A stretch of DNA of 64,000 bases from Anatilimnocola aggregata (GTDB lineage: Bacteria > Planctomycetota > Planctomycetia > Pirellulales > Pirellulaceae): NCBI RefSeq assembly GCF_007747655.1, contig NZ_CP036274.1, positions 1,116,001-1,180,000 of the forward strand, given 5' to 3'. This document shows, one piece after another, positions 1 to 7,198 of the stretch (position 1 is its first letter; every line of letters starts with the position of its first letter). The position numbers were made by a program, and so were the translations under genes. A model generated the notes under the pieces. It saw only the letters and a list, made by a program, of their open reading frames with translations. It did not search any database and was not told the DNA's origin.

Positions 1-45
1 CAATTCTCAATGCTAGTTGCTGACTCCTGATACGACAACCAAACC

Positions 46-327
46 CTAGTATTCCTCCGGCAGCAAAATCGTCGTCGCCTCTCGCCGCCCCTGATCGTCA
101 GTAGCCTCGGTAATGATCCAAATTTTTACGCCGAGTTTCGTCCGATACGCCGAGAGGAGTCGGCTGCCGTCTTTCAGGGATTCATCGTTGGCCAACTTGT
201 CATCTTCGCAGACTTCTCCCCAGTCCCTCGATTGATGACGGGCAAGGAACTGCGCCGGCCCTTGGCCGGCTAGTTCCAGAGCCGAAAGTGCGCCGGGTGT
301 TGCGACAGTTTTCCCAAGGTTGAACAT
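46..327 (-). CDS. Small plasmid/ICE-type conserved protein (93 aa)
   Basis: A 93-residue soluble protein ending in ILLPEEY, with an internal WIITEA stretch. From memory it resembles a short family carried beside ArdC-type genes on plasmids and integrative elements and annotated only as 'plasmid-related'; no biochemical role is known to me. The start is supported by a GGAG about 9 nt before the ATG and by the GACGCCCGTC dyad 46 nt upstream. The neighbourhood (ArdC at 3.1-4.0 kb, recombinase at 7.2 kb) fits a mobile-element housekeeping gene. Expression is probably controlled with the other dyad-bearing genes. Confidence 0.75.
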   Translation of the reverse strand: MFNLGKTVATPGALSALELAGQGPAQFLARHQSRDWGEVCEDDKLANDESLKDGSRLLSAYRTKLGVKIWIITEATDDQGRREATTILLPEEY

Positions 328-373
328 GCGAGTTCTCCGATGCGGGGCAGATCGTTGAAACCAACGATTTGGA

Positions 374-383
374 GACGCCCGTC
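374..383 (-). promoter_or_regulatory. GACGCCCGTC dyad, site 1 (upstream of 46-327)
   Basis: Ten-base dyad (half-site GACG) 46 nt before the start codon of the 93-aa gene. Between it and the start lies a perfect 7-bp hairpin at 351-368 (arms ATCGTTG/CAACGAT, loop AAAC). Part of a series of similar sites in this window. Confidence 0.6.
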
Positions 384-593
384 GGAAAGTAAGCGAAAGC
401 GACCGAAAGTGGTTAGCTTGGAGTCCCGGGTTGCTTTTACGTATTTGGGAATTCGGGATTATTTAACCGAATTCAAAAATGAAATGGTGAGTGAGGCTGA
501 ACACCAGTTTCATTCACCGAGCGAGTACCGTTCGGAGGTCGTCCGCTGTTAGATCGTTGAGAGAGCTTGCTTCAGATCTTTGATGCCCCGTCG
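374..593. repeat. Diverged non-coding repeat, copy 1
   Basis: This stretch matches 2042-2211 over most of its length. Shared runs include AAGCGACCGA versus AAAGCGACCGA near the left edge, GGGATTATTTAA in the middle, and GGTGAG.GAGG..GAACAC further right. Both copies begin with the GACGCCCGTC-type dyad and end with another (here GATGCCCCGTC near 581). Copy 1 also holds a perfect hairpin, arms GAATTCGG/CCGAATTC around a 10-nt loop. A plus-strand ORF crosses copy 1 but the frame is not kept in copy 2, so I treat it as non-coding. Confidence 0.6.
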
Positions 594-650
594 GCGGTGA
601 AGAATCTTTCTGTTGATCAGCAGTTGAAGCGGAAATAATTTCGGGGCTGC

Positions 651-833
651 TTATTCGTCAGGGCGAGAGCGGCGGTCCTGAATACCCTCCCGTGCAATGC
701 TAGTCCAATCATTATCAACTTGGAGAATGGGCGACTCGGCAATTTCTATCGTTTGCTGCTCGCATCCGATACCTCGTACTTCTGACGTGAGGTTCGTCCA
801 AGAGGCCGTTTCATTTTCCGATTGTGTGGCCAT
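651..833 (-). CDS. Possible small hypothetical protein (60 aa)
   Basis: A 60-codon frame with a good ribosome-binding site (AAAAGGAG about 9 nt before the ATG). The product is polar and acidic with no recognisable domain, signal peptide or membrane segment. It lies in an otherwise gene-poor stretch between repeat copy 1 and the Cys-rich pair. The only support is the RBS and plausible composition; it could equally be chance. Confidence 0.35.
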   Translation of the reverse strand: MATQSENETASWTNLTSEVRGIGCEQQTIEIAESPILQVDNDWTSIAREGIQDRRSRPDE

Positions 834-1030
834 CCATTCAACTCCTTTTTGTGGCGGGGTGGATCATCCACGTTGTCCCTCTATACCACGGGCGAGCGAA
901 TCACAGAACCCGTCGCTAGCAGCGAGACTCGTCCCACGGTTCCATACCTTTCACCCTGAAAATCGGATGATCGTTCAGGTCAAGAAGAATTGCCGAGTAA
1001 GAGTCGGCAAGATGAAAAGTCAATCAGCCT

Positions 1031-1050
1031 CGACCGAGTTACCTCGGTCG
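1031..1050. terminator. 8-bp hairpin downstream of the copper-type operon
   Basis: Perfect inverted repeat CGACCGAG-TTAC-CTCGGTCG, 37 nt beyond the stop of the minus-strand Cys-rich gene. The U-tract is weak on both strands, so termination is likely but not certain. Confidence 0.5.
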
Positions 1051-1086
1051 GGTTTGATCTTCACTCAGGCATAAATGCGAGATGCA

Positions 1087-1455
1087 CTAGCCCTTCTTGC
1101 AGGCTTCAGCGCAAGCCTTGCAGACCTTCGCACATTCCTTGCAACTGGCGTCTTTGCCCTTCTCGCAGACCGCTGCACATTCAGTGCAGACCTTGGCACA
1201 AGCTGCCTTCACTACATCTTCGGAAGGTGTGCCATCGAGAGCCGCACATGCAGTGCAAAGATGGTGGCAAGCCATGCACATCTTTGCGCATTCGGGATTG
1301 TCCTTTTCACAATCCGCAGCGCACATTTTACACGACTCCGCACACGCCTTGCACTTCGCAACGCAATCGTCGGCCTTCTGCGCCCCTTGGACGACCGAGC
1401 CGATAGCGAACAAGAGAAACGCCGAAGCACACCCAACGAACCAATTGGCAAACAT
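1087..1455 (-). CDS. Exported Cys-rich four-helix-bundle (DUF326/Csp-type) copper-binding protein
   Basis: 122 residues. A signal peptide (hydrophobic FLLFAIGSVV, cleavage near VQGA) precedes a mature domain with about 22 cysteines in repeated CxxxC and CxxC spacings (CKACAESCKMC, CAKMCMACHHLC, CKECAKVCKAC). This is the pattern of the four-helix-bundle copper-storage proteins (Csp/DUF326), in which Cys residues line the bundle core and hold Cu(I). The family role is known; copper is inferred here. Start: GGAAG about 7 nt before the ATG. It follows a second Cys-containing secreted protein by 57 nt, probably in one operon. Confidence 0.8.
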   Translation of the reverse strand: MFANWFVGCASAFLLFAIGSVVQGAQKADDCVAKCKACAESCKMCAADCEKDNPECAKMCMACHHLCTACAALDGTPSEDVVKAACAKVCTECAAVCEKGKDASCKECAKVCKACAEACKKG

Positions 1456-1512
1456 AGAAATCTTCCGGTAGTTGAAATCAAAAACAAAACGAGACTGCTG
1501 ACCAGTCTTGAA

Positions 1513-1860
1513 TTATTTCCGCCAACAACAGAACGCTTGCTGAAGGTTTCGCTGCGAAAAAATCTCAACGATGTAAACGTAGCCAACGAAAGTGTCGTTG
1601 CCGCTGAGAACGAAGCCTGCCGGAACTGCGGTCGATTCAATGGCGACTGTTTCGGCCTGCTTGATCGGCAGATTGCCGCATTGGCACTCTTGCTTCGGCG
1701 GATCAGTTGGCCGTTGTGGTTCGCTGTCTTCGTGACAATCAGCATCGGCACAGGCCGGACAACATGCGACCGGCAAATCAGAAAAGCCCTGACACCAATG
1801 GGGCGGCAATCCCACCATGAGGGCAAAGAGAATCGTCAGGAGTTTCGAGCTTGGCCGCAT
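1513..1860 (-). CDS. Small secreted Cys-containing protein, probable metal-handling partner
   Basis: 115 residues with an N-terminal signal peptide (about residues 1-24, core LLTILFALMVGLPP). A Cys cluster follows: CCPACADADC, then ECQCG and a C-terminal CC. I do not recognise a named family. Placement directly upstream of the Csp-type gene on the same strand, plus a secreted thiol-rich composition, suggests metal binding in the periplasm (inference). The RBS is weak (GGTGGG about 12 nt upstream). Confidence 0.6.
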   Translation of the reverse strand: MRPSSKLLTILFALMVGLPPHWCQGFSDLPVACCPACADADCHEDSEPQRPTDPPKQECQCGNLPIKQAETVAIESTAVPAGFVLSGNDTFVGYVYIVEIFSQRNLQQAFCCWRK

Positions 1861-2041
1861 GAAACTATTTTCCCACCGATGGCAAAGTAATCAAGTTGGC
1901 GTTGGCCCCGGCATCATCAGCTTTAGTAGCCGCCCACTTCCGGTCGGAATGATGGCAACTCGTGAGACGCCTTAATGCACACGCTCGATGAGTTGTCGCT
2001 CTTCGGCCCAGTGCCAGTGGCTTCAATCCCACATTATGGAT

Positions 2042-2211
2042 ACGCCCCCGTCGGATGAAAGCAAAAGCGACCGATAGCGGCTACCCAGGAGTCCCTGGTC
2101 ACTTTTGAGCTAATGGGAAATCGGGATTATTTAATCGCACCTAGGTTTTGTAACGGTGAGCGAGGTCGAACACTGAACTCACCTCCCCGCTTCAGTTTTT
2201 TGACGCCCGTC
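2042..2211. repeat. Diverged non-coding repeat, copy 2
   Basis: Second copy of the element described at 374-593, with the same order of conserved blocks and dyads at both ends (ACGCCCCCGTC at the left edge, GACGCCCGTC at 2202-2211). Many point differences and small indels show it is an old duplication. Neither copy keeps an open frame in common. Confidence 0.6.
2202..2211 (-). promoter_or_regulatory. GACGCCCGTC dyad, orphan site 2
   Basis: Exact copy of the 10-base dyad at the right edge of repeat copy 2. No minus-strand gene starts at the usual distance. On the plus strand it is preceded by a hairpin (CTGAA/TTCAG) and six Ts. Confidence 0.45.
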
Positions 2212-2345
2212 GTCAGTGCAGCGTTTCCATCCATGCTCGTCACTTAAATCAGCCGTTGCGTTCTACCTCGCCCATCACGGGCATCGACTGAGAATTCAAT
2301 AGCCGTTCACACTCGGTTTCCACTAGGTCATCGGCGACGTTTTTT

Positions 2346-2355
2346 GACGCCCGTC
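2346..2355 (-). promoter_or_regulatory. GACGCCCGTC dyad, orphan site 3
   Basis: Exact copy, again preceded by a run of Ts on the plus strand. The only minus-strand frame downstream is a 24-codon GTG ORF (2249-2323), so the target may be a lost or very small gene. Confidence 0.45.
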
Positions 2356-2396
2356 GTTCGTTACGCATCGGGCGTCCCCAACAACCGGGCAGCACC

Positions 2397-2999
2397 TCAC
2401 TCAACCCGCTCATACCCCAGCGCCTCGAATGCCGCCGTGAGGTCATCATCGTCCGGCCAACCGCCTTGGTCGTCGGTGTTCTCAAGCGAGTTGGGGCGGC
2501 TGTCTGACAGCCATGAATACGTTTCATCCTGCCAGTTCTCCGGCAGATCGAACTCTCGTTTGAGCCGCCAAGCAGCGTGTTCGAGATTCTCGAACGTGGC
2601 TTCACTTTCCCGATTGGAGTAATCCGTCTCATCGAGAATCGGATAGTCTTCCATGCTCTCCGCCAATTCGTGGTAAGTGCGAAATGCCTTTGTGATTTGG
2701 CCACGGCGGAACACTCGCACGCTGAAGCCGCTGACGTGGCCGACGGCCCAATGGCTGTGCGATTCGACGACAACATCCGGGTCGTCTCCTTCGGTGAAGG
2801 GCTTCAGCGCCGCCCGGATCACCGAAGCGTTGCTTTGGTCGAGAAGGCCACTGTCACGGTTGTGGGTATAGATCACCGCCCAGTCTTTCGGCTTGGCGAG
2901 TTCGCTGCGCCGGAACCAAACAAAGCAGTTGAAGTCCTGCCAGTTTCCCGCCGCTTGCCGAGCGGCGTCTTTCAATTCGATCTCACCAAGAGCGACCAT
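2397..2999 (-). CDS. Conserved hypothetical protein next to ardC (200 aa)
   Basis: 200-residue soluble protein rich in W and acidic residues, with an acidic tail (GGWPDDDD) and a central DVVVESHSHWAVGHVSGFSV stretch. It resembles uncharacterised proteins accompanying ArdC genes on mobile elements; I know no function. Start: GGAG 6 nt before the ATG, with a dyad 40 nt upstream. It lies 57 nt after ardC on the same strand yet has its own dyad, so it is probably transcribed or regulated separately. Confidence 0.75.
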   Translation of the reverse strand: MVALGEIELKDAARQAAGNWQDFNCFVWFRRSELAKPKDWAVIYTHNRDSGLLDQSNASVIRAALKPFTEGDDPDVVVESHSHWAVGHVSGFSVRVFRRGQITKAFRTYHELAESMEDYPILDETDYSNRESEATFENLEHAAWRLKREFDLPENWQDETYSWLSDSRPNSLENTDDQGGWPDDDDLTAAFEALGYERVE

Positions 3000-3039
3000 T
3001 GCTGTCTCCAGATTTTCGACATGAATCGGACAGATTTCC

Positions 3040-3049
3040 GACTCCCGTC
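3040..3049 (-). promoter_or_regulatory. GACTCCCGTC dyad variant, site 4 (upstream of 2397-2999)
   Basis: One-base variant of the dyad, 40 nt before the start codon. A hairpin TCGGA-CAGATT-TCCGA (3026-3041) abuts it on the gene side. It sits only 7 nt past the ardC stop codon. Confidence 0.55.
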
Positions 3050-3056
3050 GGTCTGG

Positions 3057-3968
3057 CTAGACAAGCAATGCCTCCTCCTCTTCTGCTTCTTCGGCTTCGT
3101 TCTGTTGGCTGAATCCCAGGATGTAATCAGCAGCAGCGCTGGCGGCAGTTGCAGCGGTGAAGATCGCCCGGTTGTCAGTTCGCAGCACTTCTAGCCATGA
3201 CTTGAGATACGCCGCATTGTCCTGCAGCGGCACGTTTGGAACGCCAAGCGATGATGACAGGAAGGCAGCGCCGAGTTCGGCGACCAACTCTTCAGCGGCA
3301 TAAGACTGATCTCCGAACCGTGTCAACTTGTCGAGCCGATTTAGGCGGCTATCGTGACCGCTCCAGTGAACCAATTCATGGAGTGCTGTCGAGTAATAGG
3401 CCGCTTCGCTGTCGAAAGCGACCTTAGGCGGTAGTTGTACGAAGTCGGAATCGGGAGTGTAGAAGGCCCGGTTGCCGATGTGCCGAATGTCGGCACCCGT
3501 CGCCGAAATCGCTTCTTCAGCCGGAGTGAAATCCACAAACTCACGAACGGGGCGAACGGTGCGAAAGCGCTCGAGCTTGTCGCCGCCGCACTGGGCGAGA
3601 TTGAAAACGACGAATTGTTTGCAAAAGAACCGGCGTTCCTCTTTCTCCTGACCAGTCTTCGGGTCTGTGACCGTCTCTGTGACGACTCGCCAGAAAATGA
3701 TTCGAGTTCCCTTCTCACCACGCTTAACGTGACCACCAACGCCTTTCCATTGGTTAAACGTTCCCCACATCGTCGAATCGAAACCACGATCCTGAGCGGC
3801 TGACCAGAGCAGCAAGATGTTGACGCCTCGGTAGCTCCGGCCTGCCACGTTTCGTGGCAGGCCGGAGCCGGCGCTCGCCCACCGTTTGCGCCATTCACCG
3901 ACTCCGCTTTCGAGTTGCTTGATGATCTGGTCGGTGACTTGCTGGTAGATTTCGGTTTGAGCGATCAT
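3057..3968 (-). CDS. ardC: ArdC-family antirestriction protein / zincin-like metallopeptidase
   Basis: 303 residues. The N-terminal ~130 residues form the ArdC ssDNA-binding domain (TFNQWKGVGGHVKRGEKG typical). The C-terminal half carries the zinc-protease signature HELVHWSGH (H197, E198, H201) and a downstream EELVAELGAAFL helix that can supply the third ligand. ArdC proteins bind incoming single-stranded DNA and protect plasmids from host restriction on entry; that is family knowledge. The acidic tail after ~290 is not conserved. A dyad lies 40 nt upstream with a hairpin between. With a type I R-M operon in the same window, antirestriction cargo is notable. Confidence 0.9.
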   Translation of the reverse strand: MIAQTEIYQQVTDQIIKQLESGVGEWRKRWASAGSGLPRNVAGRSYRGVNILLLWSAAQDRGFDSTMWGTFNQWKGVGGHVKRGEKGTRIIFWRVVTETVTDPKTGQEKEERRFFCKQFVVFNLAQCGGDKLERFRTVRPVREFVDFTPAEEAISATGADIRHIGNRAFYTPDSDFVQLPPKVAFDSEAAYYSTALHELVHWSGHDSRLNRLDKLTRFGDQSYAAEELVAELGAAFLSSSLGVPNVPLQDNAAYLKSWLEVLRTDNRAIFTAATAASAAADYILGFSQQNEAEEAEEEEALLV

Positions 3969-4008
3969 TTGAGCGTCCTTGTGTCAGTTGGTTTGCCACT
4001 GACTTTGG

Positions 4009-4018
4009 GACACCCGTC
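4009..4018 (-). promoter_or_regulatory. GACACCCGTC dyad, site 5 (upstream of ardC)
   Basis: Dyad 40 nt before the ardC start. A hairpin at 3983-4003 (GTCAG + TGG / CCA + CTGAC, one bulged T, TTTG loop) lies between it and an AAGGA ribosome-binding site. Confidence 0.6.
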
Positions 4019-4229
4019 GCTTCGATCAGGCCCGCTCCCAACTGTCCAGCGGGAGCAGATGGGGCGGGATGTTTACAGTCCCCCTAGGTTACTTTCCACT
4101 TCCCCCAAACTCACTCGAACGATGTTCGGAAACGTTCTCTCGCCGAAATTTTCGCCGTGACTTGTCCCGACTTCACTTCGTGGCAAACATTCCTCGATGG
4201 CCTCGCTATCCCGAACCTGGGAGTCAAAT

Positions 4230-4784
4230 ATGAAGTTCTGTCGCTATTGCAATGAAATGATTCCGTGGTGCAGGCAACTCTGCTCGCCATGTGTTTTCGC
4301 AAGTCGGATGTGGAGCAATTTGCTAGGACGCTGCAGAGGGCACAGGGAGTGTTACCGAGGCGTGGAAGTGCGCATGAGCAAACCGGAATTCATGGCGTGG
4401 GTGCGACCTGAACTGATGAGATTTTGGCACGAACACCGAGGTGAGAGCGCATCAATCGACCGCACCGGGCTGCATTACGAAATTGGGTCGATCCGTGTCG
4501 TATCCAAGCGAGTTAACAGCGGCAAGACATCAAAATCACGCATCAGGTCGTTTCGAGAGTTCGTCGAGATATGGTTTTGGATTAAGCGGTCCTACAAGAA
4601 GGACATCGAAATAGCTAGGCTTTTCGGACTCAGCCCTCAGACGGTTGGCCGAATCCGGGCAGGCAAGACCTATCGTGAATACATCGAGAAGATTAACCGA
4701 GGAGAGCACAGGCCAAAGATGATTAGGCTCGATGCAAAGCACGCCCAAACTGCACAGAACCAGGAATTTAGCGGAGCATCTTAA
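4230..4784 (+). CDS. HNH-like (phage/homing type) protein with C-terminal HTH
   Basis: 184 residues from the ATG at 4230, chosen because GGGAG lies 8 nt before it; an in-frame ATG at 4197 has no RBS. Four N-terminal cysteines (CRYC, C..LCSPC) look like a zinc knuckle. Residues ~28-90 follow the layout W..LL.RC... then SIDRTG.HYEIGSIRVVS, recalling the IDR..N..YE.GN.R region of phage HNH-type proteins. A Ser/Thr-rich linker leads to an HTH (DIEIARLFGLSPQTVGRI, ~125-142). A DNA-targeting role is inferred. Classical HNH catalytic residues are not all visible, so activity is uncertain. It converges with and overlaps the next gene by 17 bp. Confidence 0.6.
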   Translation: MKFCRYCNEMIPWCRQLCSPCVFASRMWSNLLGRCRGHRECYRGVEVRMSKPEFMAWVRPELMRFWHEHRGESASIDRTGLHYEIGSIRVVSKRVNSGKTSKSRIRSFREFVEIWFWIKRSYKKDIEIARLFGLSPQTVGRIRAGKTYREYIEKINRGEHRPKMIRLDAKHAQTAQNQEFSGAS

Positions 4785-5070
4785 CCGTCGCACGCCGGCG
4801 CTCATGGTGCCGACACGAAGAACGCTTGATCGGCTTGAGGTTGTAGCCGATGCCGGTTAGCTCTATGGCCAAACCTGCACAGACTTCGGCTGACGCCGGC
4901 GTGGTGTGCTGGATCACGCCGTGACAGTCGGCTCCGCCGTGCTGGCCGATCTGCTCATACGAATCGCAGTACCACCCGTTTTTTTCGGAAGGCAGTTCGG
5001 GGAGCAGAGCGATGATCGTGCCGGTGTTTCGCCACTTCCGAAAAACGACGACGTGTGTTTCCCTGCACAT
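4768..5070 (-). CDS. Phage/plasmid-type conserved hypothetical (100 aa)
   Basis: 100 residues starting MCRETHVVVFRKW, with a GTIIALLPELPSEKNGWYCD stretch and a YEQIGQHGGADCHGVI block. This 'IALFPE...C.SY.HIGQHG.AD' arrangement is one I recall from small phage and plasmid proteins of unknown function. GAGGA precedes the ATG. A dyad lies 31 nt upstream, so it belongs to the same putative regulon as ardC. The 3' end overlaps the convergent HNH-like gene. Confidence 0.7.
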   Translation of the reverse strand: MCRETHVVVFRKWRNTGTIIALLPELPSEKNGWYCDSYEQIGQHGGADCHGVIQHTTPASAEVCAGLAIELTGIGYNLKPIKRSSCRHHERRRATVKMLR

Positions 5071-5101
5071 TCCTGATCCTCACTTGTTGGTGAGTTTTCA
5101 G

Positions 5102-5111
5102 GACACCCGTC
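5102..5111 (-). promoter_or_regulatory. GACACCCGTC dyad, site 6 (upstream of 4768-5070)
   Basis: Dyad 31 nt before the start codon. A two-tier hairpin (5072-5102; inner CTCAC/GTGAG, outer CCTGA/TCAGG) fills the gap, so the start codon directly follows the stem. Confidence 0.6.
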
Positions 5112-5238
5112 GGCAGTACAGCAGATGACCTCATTTATTATTGCTGAGCCAGCGTTGCCTCCAACTGTCGGCAGAGGCTAGAATTACGCTCCCGACATCA
5201 ACGCCACTTCGCCATTGAAACCCTCCAGACAGGTCGCC

Positions 5239-5454
5239 ATGCAAAGCAAGCACTATCTTATTGAAAAGGCAGTCCAATTCGAGGTGCCGTCAAATCGACC
5301 TGATGTGTTTCCTGATTCAGAGTATGATGACGCCGCTGGCGGATGGCGACATAAGGCGACCGGAGAATTGGTCGCAGCGAGAGGGATAGACGGGATTTTT
5401 CCTGGGACCAAAAAGAATGATGTTGAGACTGGCGAAGATCAAAAGGGGCAATAG
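5239..5454 (+). CDS. Candidate ATP-grasp-modified (graspetide-like) precursor peptide
   Basis: 71 residues from the ATG at 5239 (AGG 7 nt upstream; an ATG at 5215 is the alternative). It lies 53 nt before an MvdD-type ATP-grasp ligase. The N-terminal ~25 residues could be a leader. The C-terminal half holds EYDDAAGGW, TGELVAA, then Gly/Thr/Lys followed by acidic residues (GTKKNDVETGEDQKGQ). Graspetide cores pair Thr/Ser/Lys acceptors with Asp/Glu donors, and I recall 'ATP-grasp target' peptides with the layout D/G...V.A...T....D.D. The precursor role is inferred from position and tail composition; no family match was possible. It could also be an unrelated small protein. Confidence 0.5.
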   Translation: MQSKHYLIEKAVQFEVPSNRPDVFPDSEYDDAAGGWRHKATGELVAARGIDGIFPGTKKNDVETGEDQKGQ

Positions 5455-5507
5455 TAGGCGCTGCGATTTATTTCTGATCTGCCTTATGCATCAAGGTTTG
5501 CTGGATT

Positions 5508-6518
5508 GTGAAGCCAATAAAGCCGCAAGTTCTGATACTTTCTAGCAGGTTCGACTTTTCGACTGACTATGTGATTTGCCAGTTAATCAAGAATGGCGTC
5601 TCGTATCTCCGCTTGAATAGGGATCAGTTTTCAGAAATGCGACTGGAACTCTTTCCGTCGCCTGCTCGCCTTGTGGGCCAGATGTCTTCGGTAGAATTTG
5701 AAATAGTGAGCGAGAGCCTTCGTTCCGTATATTTTCGTGCCCCAGTCTTTCTTCGTGACAACTATCAGCCAAACCTAAGTCCTGAGCAACAGTTCTCAAG
5801 AAGCCAATGGGCGGCATTCATTCGGGCACTCACAGTGTTTAGTGACGCAAAGTGGATTAACCATCCGACTGCGACCTATCAGGCCGAGATTAAGCCGTTT
5901 CAATTGTCGGTAGCAGCTTCATTGGGATTTAAGATTCCAAGGACAGTCATTACCAATGACTCCAGTGCAGCCCAACGACGCTCACTTGGGCAACGCCTAG
6001 CGGTTAAAACACTCGATACAACCGTGCTTAATTTCGGAAGCTCGGAAGGATTCATCTACACTAATCTGGTCGATGGCGAAGAGCTGTGCAGGGCCAATAT
6101 CTCCACAGCGCCAATAATTGTTCAAGAAGCGGTGCTACCCAAAGTTGACATCCGTGCAACAGTAGTTGGCAACAAAATCTTTGCAGTTGAGATCGTCTCG
6201 GTGACGGGAGTCGGCTTTGCGAATGATTGGCGAGAAAACAAAGCCCGCATCCAATACCGCTCGATTTCACTCCCGAAGGAGATTGAGGAAAGGTGTTGCC
6301 GGCTAGTACGGAAACTTGGATTGGTGTTTGGCGGTATTGACTTGGCAATGAGAGGCAACGAGTATTACTTCATCGAGATCAATCCTACAGGGGAATGGGC
6401 GTGGCTGATGCCTCCCACCGGGTTTCCAATAGACGAAGAGATCGCCGGGCTGTTGTCACGAACGGGAAAGCTTCACGATGCTGATGCAACTCTTGACGAC
6501 AATCCTGACGTTTATTGA
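5508..6518 (+). CDS. MvdC/MvdD-family ATP-grasp peptide ligase
   Basis: 336 residues from a GTG. The ATP-grasp fold is recognisable: AVKTLD with the ATP-binding Lys (K167), VQEAVLPKVDIRATVVGNK (E207, R216), DW at 240-241, then GLVFGGIDLA (D278) and FIEINPTGEWAWL (E290, N292) for Mg-ATP. This last block, with Trp after the Asn, is typical of the MvdD/microviridin subgroup that makes ester or amide cross-links in RiPP precursors. Length fits the family. It is preceded by a 71-aa candidate substrate and overlaps the start of a membrane-protein gene by 41 bp, so the three are probably one operon. The cassette is visibly more A/T-rich than its neighbours, suggesting transfer. Confidence 0.8.
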   Translation: MKPIKPQVLILSSRFDFSTDYVICQLIKNGVSYLRLNRDQFSEMRLELFPSPARLVGQMSSVEFEIVSESLRSVYFRAPVFLRDNYQPNLSPEQQFSRSQWAAFIRALTVFSDAKWINHPTATYQAEIKPFQLSVAASLGFKIPRTVITNDSSAAQRRSLGQRLAVKTLDTTVLNFGSSEGFIYTNLVDGEELCRANISTAPIIVQEAVLPKVDIRATVVGNKIFAVEIVSVTGVGFANDWRENKARIQYRSISLPKEIEERCCRLVRKLGLVFGGIDLAMRGNEYYFIEINPTGEWAWLMPPTGFPIDEEIAGLLSRTGKLHDADATLDDNPDVY

Positions 6519-7110
6519 GCAACAGTTGATTGCACCCCTTTCTGCTGCCTGGGCGCACTGGCGACTTGCTGGCGAACTTCAAGTGCTCAAAGCCGCTCAA
6601 TTCGTGGTCGAGGCTCCAGAGGAGTCGATTAGCGAGTCGAGACTTGAGGAACTCGAAAAGGATTTTGAAGATGAGCTGCAGCGAAGCTACCGCATCGTTG
6701 AGAAAGGACGAGCGGGACTTTTTATGATCGGAGTGACGATTGCACTCATTGCGACGATCCTAAATTATCCGTCGAGTCGAACGTTCGGGCGTGTCGAGGT
6801 TATTGTGCTATTATCAGCGGTTGGCTGTCTGGTGTTATCTGCGATGTGCCTTACTGTCGCAGTTAACATCAGAGAGCGTTTCGGGACATATTTAGATGAC
6901 TTGATAAAAGCCGAGGGGGAGCGGTTGACGATAATTCAGATTTCCAAGCAACAGAAGGTACTGAGCTTCTATCGTTACGGAAAGCTCAATCAAACAATTG
7001 CCACAATTGTGGCTAATTATGTAGCTGCTAGTTATGTAGGCATCAGAAACGGAATCGTGTTAATTGCCTTATTTTTTGCAATAGATGTCATTCGCCATCA
7101 CTGGAAGTAG
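6478..7110 (+). CDS. Membrane protein of the ATP-grasp cassette (210 aa)
   Basis: 210 residues. A charged N-terminal part with an acidic, probably helical stretch (ESRLEELEKDFEDEL) leads to two hydrophobic segments (~80-98 and ~110-133) and a third near the C-terminus (~185-203). No known transporter or peptidase motif is seen. Start at 6478 lies inside the 3' end of the ATP-grasp gene (41-bp overlap, different frame), implying translational coupling. In context it could export or sense the modified peptide, give immunity, or act as a membrane effector. All are inference. No homolog recognised. Confidence 0.6.
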   Translation: MLMQLLTTILTFIEQQLIAPLSAAWAHWRLAGELQVLKAAQFVVEAPEESISESRLEELEKDFEDELQRSYRIVEKGRAGLFMIGVTIALIATILNYPSSRTFGRVEVIVLLSAVGCLVLSAMCLTVAVNIRERFGTYLDDLIKAEGERLTIIQISKQQKVLSFYRYGKLNQTIATIVANYVAASYVGIRNGIVLIALFFAIDVIRHHWK

Positions 7111-7198
7111 GCAAAGTTTCGTCGCTATTTTTAGGCTTAACACTATCCTGCGATCTATTAAGTGATGTTGGCCCCCTGTTTCCTTGAAGTGCGATTCG

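Larger units (their letters stand above)
1861..2396. other. Gene-free stretch holding repeat copy 2 and two dyads
   Basis: No convincing ORF. It contains repeat copy 2 (2042-2211), dyads at 2202-2211 and 2346-2355, and a CTGAA...TTCAG hairpin followed by TTTTTT just before the 2202 dyad. A 24-codon minus-strand frame from a GTG at 2323 lies 22 nt past the second dyad but has no other support. Confidence 0.5.

Noticed and set aside
340-552. 70-codon plus-strand ORF inside repeat copy 1
   Set aside because: The matching repeat at 2042-2211 does not keep the frame, and the product has no recognisable features.
990-1890. Several long plus-strand ORFs opposite the two Cys-rich genes
   Set aside because: Antisense shadows: the minus strand has signal peptides, Cys patterning and RBSs.
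2249-2776. 175-codon minus-strand ORF overlapping the 200-aa gene
   Set aside because: Arg/Ser/Thr-rich shadow. Only its last ~24 codons lie outside the real gene; those could be a micro-ORF after the 2346 dyad but have no RBS.
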